Positions 1 through 8,829 of a DNA stretch of 64,000 nt are shown piece after piece (position 1 is the stretch's first letter; every line of letters starts with the position of its first letter). Source of the stretch: Tricholoma matsutake (lineage: Eukaryota > Basidiomycota > Agaricomycetes > Agaricales > Tricholomataceae); the NCBI GenBank assembly GCA_026075535.2, contig AP026547.1, forward strand, positions 6,014,001 through 6,078,000, read 5' to 3'. The notes below the pieces were generated by a model. That model was not told the origin of the DNA and searched no databases. It saw nothing but the letters and a program-made list of their open reading frames with translations. A program made the translations under genes and the position numbers.

Positions 1-384
1 CACACCTCTGGTAAGATATTGTCCGACCTATATGAGAGCCCTAACGTGCATGCTAAGGCCATCCCTACCCTCGATCGCTGGGAGAAATCCAACTCTTTAT
101 CAATTGCAATAACCATATAACCCTATCTCATAAGAAACCAAACCGCATGAAATTCATAAATTTAAACATGCACGACATGAACTTGAGCTAGTGTCACATG
201 TTCAATATATAGGAAAGGACAGGAAGATGGTCACGTAGACCGCGGATACATCGGGAGTAACCAGCTCCAGGTCATCTGGAAACTTTGCCGAAAATTATAG
301 TTTCAGTGACTGAAATTAAATATTTCGGGAGGGGTCTTTGTACAATTGAAGTAGATCGACTGTCATCTACATCTTGAAATTTGT

Positions 385-470
385 TGTCTGGCTCAAGGGG
401 GTGTCAGAAAAAAATTAAGCATATCAGGTCGAATTTTTTTTTAATGGCCTGGGTAGGGGAACTAACTAAC
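385..470 (+). repeat. Diverged short repeat, copy 1
   Basis: The block contains GGGGGTGTC, then CATATCAGG, then GGGGAACTAACTAAC. The same words occur in mixed orientation at 3440-3530, where the first two appear as the reverse complement and the third directly. The unit is therefore partly palindromic, as in a small foldback element. Divergence is high and I found no target duplication. Confidence 0.35.
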
Positions 471-490
471 TAGGTGTGGGAATCAGTTAC

Positions 491-498
491 TATATAAA
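491..498 (+). promoter_or_regulatory. Possible TATA box
   Basis: TATATAAA lies about 50 bases upstream of an ATG in a favourable context (CCACCATGCC at 545-554). In AT-rich fungal intergenic DNA such strings are common, so this is only a candidate promoter for the short frame at 549-650. Confidence 0.2.
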
Positions 499-548
499 GA
501 AAATTTAACACTGCCCTTGTCACATTATCCTCGCCACCGCTTTCCACC

Positions 549-650
549 ATGCCTCTGACTGTTCCTACTTGCCTCACATGCCTCACAAGCCCAGCCGTTG
601 ACAATATACTCCAGATTGATCCCATACTGGATGCACTATCAACCCAGTGA
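549..650 (+). CDS. Possible first exon of an unknown gene, 33 residues
   Basis: An ATG in a strong Kozak-like context opens a 33-codon frame ending in TGA at 648-650. It follows a TATA-like box at a plausible distance. No domain is visible, and the peptide contains two CLT repeats but no zinc-finger spacing. Shortly after the stop there is CAG followed by GTGG, so the frame could splice onward, but no downstream exon is convincing. It may equally be chance. The nearest recognised feature is the retroelement copy starting at 1397. Confidence 0.15.
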   Translation: MPLTVPTCLTCLTSPAVDNILQIDPILDALSTQ

Positions 651-1396
651 TTCTGCTGTACACAGGTGGCTGTCGAAGTAATGTGTTGAGGGGTCCATCA
701 AAAAATTCCCATGCATCTTCATCCTCCCCAACACATCCCACAGGATCCCCAAAAATACTGCAAGTGGATGGTTCAGGTCAGCTTCACCCACATCTGGTGG
801 AAGTGCTTCTACACACATATGGAATTTGTGCAAAAGCGCAACACCAACAGGTCATCTAGTCAAAGCAGGACACAGAGGTGGTAGGTGTGGACTATTCACT
901 GAGTGTGTGTTTGACAAAGTTGAGGGTGTGTGTACAGGCTTTATGAGGGTTGGTATGGCTACAGTGGGCAGTGTTAGGAAACAGCCCCATTACCTAATAA
1001 AATTTCATTTTTACTTTATTATGTCAAATTACACTACATTATGCTGAATTATGCTACCCTTTGCTAGCATGAGAATTTTATTTCACACATCAGTAAATTG
1101 GGTGTTGGTATCTACCAGTACAGATCACTCAGCTAACTCACTTAGCTATGATCCATTTCTCTGATGCATGCATCAATATGTACCCACACGTATGCGTGCA
1201 TCAGTAGCAACAATGTACAATATATGTAACATAGTATATAAACCTTAAATACACACCTAGGGGACCCCAGTTGTGTTCTCTTAGGTATTCCACCTATACT
1301 TGTGGTGTGAGATGCCTTTCTCAACCAACTATTCTATTAATAACCCCTTGCATCAAAACCATCAATTTCCCCATCACGTGGGTGCATCCTGCCCCC

Positions 1397-1434
1397 TGTA
1401 AGAGAAGGCCTTCTCTTACACTCTCTCCCATTTT
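1397..1434 (-). repeat. Inverted copy of polypurine tract plus LTR start
   Basis: Positions 1398-1434 are the exact reverse complement of 2769-2805. The segment holds a palindrome (TGTAAGAG, AAGGCCTT, CTCTTACA) followed by CTCTCTCCCATTTT, the complement of the purine-rich tract that precedes the 3' LTR. A fold-back at the palindrome during cDNA synthesis would produce this arrangement. Confidence 0.75.
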
Positions 1435-1447
1435 TTGACTAGCACAT

Positions 1448-2760
1448 GACCATTTGGGTCATTTTGGAGGCGAGAAATCTTACCTGGTGCTCAGGGGTGA
1501 CTTTTATTGGCCAAACATGAGGAAGGATCTTGATTTTGGCATACATCCCCAGGTGCGCACCTTGCCAAAGGAACAGATCAGCTATGAGTAAAATTCCTGG
1601 TCCTTTACACCCCCTCCCTATTCCAGATAAACATTTTGATTCTGTTGCAATTGATTTCATGGGTCCCCTTCCTCTTGACGACAGTTTTGATGCAATGCGA
1701 TCGTCACGATGACTGACCAATTGGGGGCTGACATCCAAATTTCCCCATGCAGAGTGGACATGACCGCCGAGGAGTTTGCAAAATTGTTTTTCAATGTGTG
1801 GTACTGTGAAAATGGATGCCCATTAGAAATCATCACCGACTGCGATCGTCTTTTCGTCTCAAATTTTTGGAAGAGCCTCATGGAAATGACTGGAATCAAA
1901 CACAAGATGTCGACAGCATACCACCCCGAAACTGACGGAGCATCAGAGTGATCTAACAAGACAGTTGTTCAATGTTTAAGATATCACGTTGAGAGAAATC
2001 AGAGTGGTTGGGCCAAAGGCCCAAAGCATTGCCCAAAGTGTGTTTTGACATCATGAATACCACGAATGCCTCCACCAAAGTCTCCCCTTTCATCCTGAAG
2101 ACTGGCTGATCACCACGTATCTTACTTCCCCTGATCTCGAAACTTGACAATGATGAAGCACCCCACAAGGTGGAGACGACTACCACCAGAAAACTGATAG
2201 AGAGAATTAACAATGAAGTGGGTGCAGCTAAAGATTGCCTTCTTGCAGCAAAAATCTCACAAGCACACCACACAAATAAAGATTGAGCTGCTGACCCTGA
2301 ATTCGCAGTAGGAGATAGAGTGATGATGAAAACTGCTCACTGAAGGTGTGAGTACATGCAGAAACAAAGTGGGAGGGTCGCTAAATTTATGCCATGCTGG
2401 GATGGATGATACAATATTGTGGAGGCATTCCCTGAAACATCCACTTACAGACTTGTGTTACCTCTGCCCTCTTCATGATGCACAACATTCCACGTATCAC
2501 AACTCAAACTGCACGTTGCCAATGATGACGACCTGTTTCCCACATGGCGAATGGAGAGACCTGGCCCTATCGTAACACCTGAAGGAACAACAGAGTATTT
2601 TATCGAGCAAATTTTAGACGAGCGGCCTTGCGGCCACGGAAAACAATACTTGATCTGATGGAAAGGCTATGGCCCCGAATCTGACTTGTGGCTACCCAGA
2701 TCAGAACTGTTAGAGACAATGGCACTTGGGGATTGGGAGTCAAAAACCACGGGGAGATAA
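1448..2760 (+). pseudogene. pol: Integrase and chromodomain remnant (Gypsy pol 3' end)
   Basis: In order it shows an integrase zinc-finger remnant with CAPC near 1551, the integrase core block with VAIDFMGPLP near 1645-1675, and a second block with AYHPETDG near 1918-1940. A chromodomain remnant with WKGYGPES follows at about 2655-2685, ending at TAA 2758-2760. The DNA between the blocks is broken by frameshifts and stops; one in-frame TGA sits just before WKGYG. It aligns by eye with the better integrase at 52080-52490, which stops where Gypsy-E inserted, so this copy shows what that one lost. Non-functional. Confidence 0.75.
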
Positions 2761-2782
2761 AATTGTTTAAAATGGGAGAGAG

Positions 2783-2982
2783 TGTAAGAGAAGGCCTTCT
2801 CTTACTACACATATTCATGACATGACATGATCACGTTACATGACTATGTGATCACATGACTGCTTATGATGGATTACTTAGATACCAAAGCATTTGTAAT
2901 ATATAGACAATCCCCCCTTGAATAGATACCACATTCCTCACAATGAATCGTGTTGAGTGTTGGGAGAGCACACTCCCTTCCA
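2783..2982 (+). repeat. Family-D 3' LTR
   Basis: It starts with TGTAAGAG in a 24-nt palindrome directly after the purine tract AAAATGGGAGAGAG and ends TTCCA. The end was set by analogy with LTR-B, whose last 24 bases have the same hairpin-like form, and by the CCCCC match. A TATA-like TAATATATAG lies at about 2897. Confidence 0.6.
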
Positions 2983-3068
2983 CCCCCTTCTTGTAGAGAG
3001 AACCTGCATGGTCTTAGCTAACAGATAGTGGGTGTCGCCCTAACAGGCAGCACAGCAGGTGCTCAAGG

Positions 3069-3254
3069 TCAAAACCACTTCATCATGTTTTCCTTTGCCT
3101 TTTTGGCCCTCTCTGCAGATTGCTGCTTCTTTTTATTTGCTGCACACTGGGCTGTTCCATGATGGTGTTGCAGAAAATTCTGCACCCCACCATTCCCAGT
3201 TCTGACCCATGTTCTACAGTCTAGACAGAGAATGCATCCATCCTCATTGACCAT
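3069..3254 (-). CDS. Small Cys/His-rich open frame, possible zinc-finger fragment
   Basis: This is a 61-codon frame with the pattern CILCLDC, a 20-residue spacer, HHHGTAQC and a Lys-rich coiled tail. The spacing C-x2-C ... H-H ... C suggests a BED-like or other small zinc-binding module. Basidiomycete DNA-transposon proteins often begin with such a module. There is no partner domain nearby. It could be a fragment of a transposase gene or chance. Confidence 0.3.
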   Translation of the reverse strand: MVNEDGCILCLDCRTWVRTGNGGVQNFLQHHHGTAQCAANKKKQQSAERAKKAKENMMKWF

Positions 3255-3439
3255 TGGTTCCTTCTCTGTTTCAGTACCTTATGTGCATGCTTAATAGAGT
3301 AGTCTCTACTGATCACTGTGATTAGTCATTCTGCATGCTTCTGACCACTCAGCTGGCACCTGCCTTCCAAAAGGGGGCTTGTCATAAGCTTTTTCTTGCC
3401 AGGAAGGCACAATAGGGCCCTCGGGTACAATTATCATGT

Positions 3440-3530
3440 GACTTCCAAAAAAAATTTAAGAGGCTCGGGGCGGGGACTAACTAACCATCCTGATATGGTA
3501 AATTCAAACTCCGACACCCCCTTGGTCTGG
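3440..3530 (-). repeat. Diverged short repeat, copy 2
   Basis: It shares GACACCCCC, CCTGATATGG and GGGGACTAACTAAC with 385-470, in partly inverted order. See the entry for copy 1. Confidence 0.35.
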
Positions 3531-3602
3531 CTATGGGAGACTAGGGTCTTTGTAGTTTTGGACCACCCAAAATATCTGGTTTTCTAAATTACAGTGTGTT
3601 GC

Positions 3603-3607
3603 ATAAG
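3603..3607. repeat. Target duplication ATAAG, left
   Basis: It matches 32596-32600 outside the other Copia-1 LTR, which shows that the two halves 24 kb apart came from one insertion. Confidence 0.75.
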
Positions 3608-3959
3608 CTATAGAAAATCAATCCTAGCATAATCAGAGTTTAACTCAGTCTCTGTACAAGTGACTCTGATAATACAAGTACTGTACCCAGCATAATCAGA
3701 GTTTAACTATAGGTACAGTAAGTAATGATCCACAATTGAGTGATAACAAATGCACTCACCTCAGTCTCTGTACAAGTGACTGAGGTGAATGGTTGACTGT
3801 CTACTCTATATATATGTGAGGCCAGCTACACAAAGAATGAAAGGAATAAACAGCACAAAGGGACTTACAAAATGATGCATCAAGAGATAAGCTATAAATA
3901 GTACACACATCAGATGCATGATCATGTATGCTCACGGTGTGATAATGAGCATTCTCAAC
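3608..3959 (-). repeat. Copia-1 3' LTR
   Basis: It is nearly identical to 32243-32595. On the minus strand it starts GTTGAGAATG and ends TTTTCTATAG. It contains a TATA-like TATATATAG and an inner inverted motif (CAGTCTCTGTACAAGTGACT, seen twice). The purine-rich GGTGAGGAGGAGT lies just inside, at the position of a polypurine tract. Confidence 0.85.
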
Positions 3960-4001
3960 ACTCCTCCTCACCGTGAGCACTTCTCCTCGCATGGAATCAC
4001 A

Positions 4002-5077
4002 TTAGCAGAGACCCAAGAAGTTCCTCAGGTAGGTGAATTGTTTAATGTCAACATTGTCAAGGGCCTTTGTGAACATGTCGGCAACATTTTGATGGGTATG
4101 CACATAAGAGAGACATAAGTTGTTGGATTGGACGTGTTCGCAGAGGAAATGGTATTTGATATCGATATGTTTGACATGGGAGTGGAGAAGGGGGTCTTCA
4201 GATAGGGTACTTGTCACTGAATTGAGTAAATAGTTGTTGGGATTGTCTGTTGATAACTGATGGAGTGTAGAAGAGTGCACAGCCAAGTACACTCCTTAGC
4301 CGCTTCAAACGCAGCTATGTATTCAGCTTCACAAGATGAGGTGGCAACGACTTTCTGTTTACAGGACATCCAAGAGACAGCACCAGACCCAAGAGAACAA
4401 ACATAGCCTCCAATGCTGTGACACATATCAAGGCAATTAGCCCAGTCAGAGTCGCTAAAAGCATGAAGATTTATGGGGAGATCACCACCAAGATAGAGTT
4501 TCAGATCCCTTGTCCCCTTGATGTATCTCACCAGCCTGATGGCAGCAGCCCAATGTTTGAAAGAGTAACAGTCGAGATACTGTGATAGTTGTTGTACTGC
4601 ATGTGAAATGTCGGGATGAGTAGAAATTGCCAAGTATAGGAGACATCCTACAAGTGATCAATACAGGAGTTTAGAGAGCTGCAGATGGTCTTCTGAGGAA
4701 ATGAGCTGAGGGTTAGGCCATTGTAGTTTGGAACCAGGTTCCAGAGGTGCAGAGACTGGGTGTGCTTCCTTCTGACCAAATTGTTTGACTATCTTGTCAA
4801 TAAGTGCCATCTGTGAAAGTGCAATGGTACATGTGGCCCGGTCCCAAGATATGGCAATCCCTACAATAAAATGTGCCATCTCAAGCTCAGAAATAGTCCA
4901 GACCTTATGCATCTGGTCTTTAAACCACTCATTCTCCTCCTTTGAATCAGCAATTGACAGGTAATCATCAACATGAACTACCACAATAACAATGCTGGAG
5001 TCTGATCTGTGATAGTATATGCAAGACTCACAAGATAAGTGAGTAAATTCCCATTTAATCATCTGTGCATTAAGCAT
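4002..5077 (-). pseudogene. pol: Copia-1 reverse transcriptase end and RNase H
   Basis: Read from 5077 leftward it carries the RT catalytic block with HVDDY (equivalent to YVDD). The RT-RNase H connection ISTHPDISHAV follows, then RNase H with SDSDWA, the tail EAEYIAAFEAAKE, and the terminal block HIDIKYHF...ADMFTKAL at 4002-4180. These are the standard end of Copia pol. The frame changes at about 4640 and 4290, and a stop breaks the RT-RNase H join, so it is inactive. The 3' LTR follows directly. Confidence 0.85.
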
Positions 5078-5089
5078 CTGATTCCATAT

Positions 5090-5735
5090 TCACCCGCTCT
5101 GTTTCATACCATACAACCCACATTGAAGTTCCCATACCCAGTCCTCCTTGCCAGGTTCTTCAAAGTCAGAAGGTTGTTGCATGTATTGTACTTCATCATC
5201 TGGTAGAAACAGCAATATGCAACAGGATCTGCCAAGATTCCATGCGCGCAGTGGATGAGGTGGTTTTAGTATAGTCTCTACCATAGATTTGTTCATTGCC
5301 TTTGAATACCACACATACTTTCCAGCAGATGGGCTTCCCAGTTTCATTTCACTTAATATGGAAGATTGGTTTGCCTTTTCGGATGTGCTTCCCCTGGGGT
5401 ACCTCGGCTCATGGAACAAGCTTGTAAACTCCCATGTCTTTCAGGGATTTCAACTCATCCAGATAGCCTTCCCTCCATCTCTCAGCATTGACAGTGTTCT
5501 TAGCCTCCTCCCATGTCCTTGGTTTGTCTTCAAATTGAAGGGATTCTGGATCAAAATCTGCCATCTCTGAGATCAGGGCTTGAAGCTGATGTGCCTGATT
5601 ACCTAGATCGAGGTTATCCAATGATTGATGTAGGTCTTCAATGACGTCGTCCCAATCATGATCGATGATCGGCGGGTTATTTCCATCAGTTGGGGAGGGT
5701 GTTGGATCAGGGCCAAGTGATCGAGCAGCTACCAC
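5090..5735 (-). pseudogene. pol: Copia-1 reverse transcriptase, N-terminal part
   Basis: The segment at 5409-5735 has an acidic linker and then ERWREGYLDELKSLKDMGVY, the usual opening of a Copia RT domain. The following 5090-5419 shows only scattered RT words (YMQQPSDFEEPG, LYGMKQSG) because it is frameshifted. It continues into 4002-5077. The linker to the integrase (5784-5993) is low-complexity and also out of frame. Confidence 0.75.
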
Positions 5736-5783
5736 AGCAGCACAATGAGCATGCCATGCTTCTTTGATGTGTATGGCACTTTC

Positions 5784-6470
5784 TCAGGATTCCTGAATGG
5801 CTGTTGTTGTCCTAGTGGTGGCTGGTCCACCATCAGGATGCCTCTCAGTATGGACAGGTATTCGAGAAGAATAGCGCAGAAGTACAGGGGGTGCTAGCGG
5901 TGTCGGTGCTTGTTCGCATCTATTGTTGACCTCAATGGTGGGGTTGTGGGCAGGGAAGGGATCATCCTCATCGTCGTTCACAGGTAGGTACATATGAGTA
6001 GATTTATCTCCATGTGTGTTGACTTGGGAGGAGGGATGTGTGGTGAATGGCCATCATGACTCTCGAGGAATTTAACATGATACGAACTGTGGACCTTCCT
6101 AGTAGCCTGGTTGTAGCAACAGTATGATTTAGATTTGGAGTTGTAACCAATCAATACACATTCATTCGACTGCTTGAAGATTTTGGGATTGTTCTTCTTA
6201 GGAATGAGGACAAAAGCTCGACAGCCGATCTCCCGCAAGTATAAATAATCAGGTTTGCACTCATACCATAATTCCAAAGGTGTAACACCCTGTAGTGATT
6301 GTGTCGTGTTTTTTGCATGCAAATGAGACACCATCAAGTAAAATTCATCCCAAAGAAATGGTGGCAACCCTGAGTAGATCCTCATAGTCTGAGCCTTTGC
6401 CATGAGAGTGTGGTGCATCCATTCCACATGACCAATGTGAGCAGAAGTATGTAGAGCAGTAAATCATTGG
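5784..6470 (-). pseudogene. pol: Copia-1 integrase, C-terminal half
   Basis: It begins at the hAT junction with the block SAHIGHVEWMHHTLM, the region holding the third catalytic residue of the DDE integrase (position E conserved in HVEWMH). It runs through GLPPFLWDE, TPLELWYECKP and a beta-rich CRAFV...ECVLIGY module. The upstream half of the same integrase lies at 30010-30783. A stop (TGA) just after the junction and frameshifts near 5990 break it. Confidence 0.85.
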
Positions 6471-6478
6471 TCTGTACC
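6471..6478. repeat. hAT target duplication TCTGTACC, left
   Basis: An 8-bp direct repeat of 30002-30009. Eight base pairs is the standard hAT duplication length. The sequence belongs to the Copia-1 integrase gene on both sides. Confidence 0.9.
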
Positions 6479-6960
6479 TAGTGCTTTGAGGTCCAGTCCC
6501 AAGAACTGAGGACCAGACTGAACCGAACTGACATTTGTAACTGGTCCTATAGGACCGTTGGTCCCGGTTTGACCAGGTCTTCAAGTGGTCCGGTTCTCGG
6601 TTCTCATATTCCTCAACACTTACTAAAACCATCAAGAGCCAGTCTAGACTGGTTCTAGACCAAACTTACGGTCCCTAGCTAACAGATAACAAATATATAC
6701 ATGTCTGTACAATAATACAATACAATTTACATATCTTGTAGTTAAAAAATGGGGCATTCCCAAATGAAAAGAGCAAAAAGTGAGCTGTTTAAATACTGCA
6801 ACATAAGCACAGACCATTTGTACCTGTTTGCATGGCCACATGCTTTCATTTACATGTTTTTGATGTGTTTACATCTTTCATTTATATGTTTACATGTATT
6901 TGTACTGCATTGCCATGATCTGGAACATGGTTCACAACTTATTTCTCTCCCACAACTGCC

Positions 6961-7016
6961 ATGGCCGCCACCGCTGGAACAGGGTCCAAACAACGACAGA
7001 TGTTGTTTGGGCCCAG
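6961..7016 (+). CDS. Possible first exon of a hAT transposase
   Basis: An ATG opens an 18-codon frame (MAATAGTGSKQRQMLFGP) that runs into CCCAG followed by GTAATTA, a good fungal 5' splice site. Short basic or glycine-rich starts of this form are common in fungal hAT transposases. The rest of the gene would have been lost or displaced, and no catalytic or dimerisation region was found in the hAT element. GGGTCCAAAC and GTTTGGGCCC around it form a palindrome that also occurs in the element at 28061-29580. Speculative. Confidence 0.25.
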
Positions 7017-7132
7017 GTAATTAATTATTTAATGTTAATTTCTATCAATGACAACTAACCGACATGCCAGGACACTAACAATGAGGAACAACCACCACCA
7101 CCACACCTCCCACTGCCCCCACGAGCCCCCTC

Positions 7133-7555
7133 TGTAAGGGGACTAGAGGGTGTCCCACGTGTTTCTCCTATTTTTTACGTTCGTCCTATATTTTTTCTCG
7201 CCTCGTTTCCTTCTATTCTTCATTTTCTATGATTGTTCCCTTATTTTATTACTAATTTCCCTTTCTATTACATTTGTGCATGTTGACAGTTTTATATTTA
7301 GAGACGGAGTACCCTTCTGACATCTACCCCTTGGTATTATGTCATGCAGCAGCCTTGATCAGCCTATCTCTGCCTTTTCTATTTTTAGTTATTATTTGAT
7401 TTTTGCAGTTTTCACATATACTGGGCACTGGCAAAGGGATCTTTAGAGTTTTCTCTTCAGATTTCCCTTTGCTAGGTGCACCCCCAATCCCTGTATTATG
7501 TAGCATAATTTTAACTTTGGATTTCCCTTTGCTAGAGGCTGAGGTTGCCCTTATA
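7133..7555 (+). repeat. Gypsy-1 5' LTR
   Basis: It begins TGTAAGGGG and ends GCCCTTATA, so the termini are TG...TA rather than TG...CA. The same ends are confirmed by the 3' LTR and by the solo LTR at 33597-34034 with its own duplication. Confidence 0.9.
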
Positions 7556-7721
7556 GTAGAAAACTCTCCCCTAAGGCCTGAAAATCGCGAACGCACTGCC
7601 CAAGATAGGCAGGTACGGACTGGATGATGCTTCCCAAAGCTCCACAGAGTCCCTACACACCGTTCCAGATAGTCTTGCCTTTATTACGCTGCCATTTTCG
7701 CCAAATGCGCCCCCTAGCGCT

Positions 7722-8829
7722 ATGGACCCATCAGAGCGCCTCAATGCACTTGAGAGCGATGTTACTGGAATACGCACGCAAATTGATTCGCTTAAATCTA
7801 CAATTGAAAACTTCATCAGAACACTTCAGACCAGCTCCACGACTAATATTTCCCCCATTACGACTCCAAGCACGCCCAACAATGACGCGTCGCCAAATGC
7901 ACCCAAGGAGCGTGCCCAGATCAAACCGTCCCCCCTGCCGAATTTAATGGTGCGCATGTGCAGGGACGTGCATTCCTTAACTCCTGTGAGTTGTATATCA
8001 GTCTCCAGTCACATCAATTCGTCGATGAAGCTGCAAAAATTTATTGGGCCTTCACATACATGAAATCTGAGCGTGCCTATCTCTATGTGGACCGTATTCT
8101 GCGACAAACCAAAGAACTCAGTTCCCTACCACTTGGGGTGACTTTCGAGCAGAGTTTGTATGCCACTTTTGTCCCCTCAATGAGTGCCACCGAGCAGTGA
8201 CACGACTTGAGTCATCCTCATACCACCAGGCATGTCGATCCGTGGACGATTATATCGATGAGTTTAAGGACTTGGTGGACATGGCAGGATATGGGGGTGG
8301 GCTACCAGTGGTGGTGAAGTTCTGACGAGGCCTCAACCGGGAGATTCAGGACCAGATTGCCCAGATGTTGGAAGGACATCCGGCGGATGATGATATCTAT
8401 GCTTGGTATGAAGCTGCTTCCCTCTGTGATGAGAACCAACTCACAAATGCGGCTTTCAATGCTGCATTCTGGGCTCCAACTACCACTCCTACATCCCACA
8501 TCTTCAATCGAACCCTTCCCCAACACAACCCTATTCCCGTCCATCAAACTCCTGCACCAGCCATCAATGTTCCGGTACCAATGGATGTCGATGCAGCCCG
8601 TAGCTGCGCACACAGGTTAAACCTCTGCTACCACTGTGGGGAAACTGGACATATGGCTGGAGCGTGCCCCCATCGTCAGGATATCTGCATGCTCACCCCT
8701 GAGGGGCAAGATGAACTCCTCCAGGACCTGTTGGCGCTTGTAGATGTCGAGGAAGCGAAGGGTCAGGTCACAGAGGAGGTCAAATTAGAGGGTGTAGAGG
8801 AGCAGGATTTTTCTATTCACAGCGAGTGA
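7722..8829 (+). pseudogene. gag: Gypsy-1 gag
   Basis: The start ATG at 7722 opens a coiled N-terminal part (ALESDVTGIRTQIDSLKSTI). A frameshift in a C run near 7930 leads to the capsid-like core (GRAFLNSCELYI, KIYWAFTYMKS), and a second near 8130 to TWGDFRAEF...FCPLNECHRAVTRLES. One in-frame TGA lies at 8324-8326 (KF-stop-RGL, ancestral Arg). The zinc knuckle CYHCGETGHMAGACPH is at about 8626-8673. Gag ends at TGA 8827-8829, where pol begins in an overlapping frame (GAGTGA), the layout used for -1 frameshifting in Gypsy elements. The same terminal TGA in Gypsy-E shows it is the true gag stop. Confidence 0.85.

Larger units (their letters stand above)
1..1396. other. Unassigned left flank, no convincing gene
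   Basis: No long open frame or recognisable domain is present. A TATA-like string (491-498) lies upstream of a short open frame that is listed separately. Around 640-1000 both strands have short open frames without recognisable motifs; the minus frame ending near 639 looks faintly protein-like but matches nothing I know. The stretch ends at a run of five C at 1392-1396, the apparent target duplication of the element starting at 1397. Confidence 0.6.
1397..2982 (+). mobile_element. Aberrant family-D chromodomain Gypsy copy
   Basis: The element has a degenerate integrase and chromodomain and a 3' LTR of about 200 bp (2783-2982). Its left end is not an LTR. It is the 24-nt palindrome that begins the LTR, followed by an inverted copy of the polypurine tract. 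It then jumps straight into the integrase zinc-finger region, so gag, protease and RT are missing. It is bounded by CCCCC on both sides (1392-1396 and 2983-2987), consistent with a 5-bp duplication, although a homopolymer is weak evidence. The same family is represented by 49571-52492. Confidence 0.7.
2988..3602. other. Sequence between element D and Copia-1
   Basis: It contains a small possible zinc-binding open frame on the minus strand and copy 2 of the short diverged repeat (3440-3530). Nothing else is recognisable. Confidence 0.5.

Noticed and set aside
8200..8202. TGA apparently shared by Gypsy-1 and Gypsy-E in gag
   Set aside because: It is not in the gag frame. The true frame reads through as FCPLNECHRAVTRLES after a small upstream deletion in Gypsy-1.
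8827..8829. TGA after the zinc-knuckle segment, conserved in both copies, suspected as a shared lesion
   Set aside because: It lies where gag ends and pol starts in an overlapping frame, so it is the normal gag stop.
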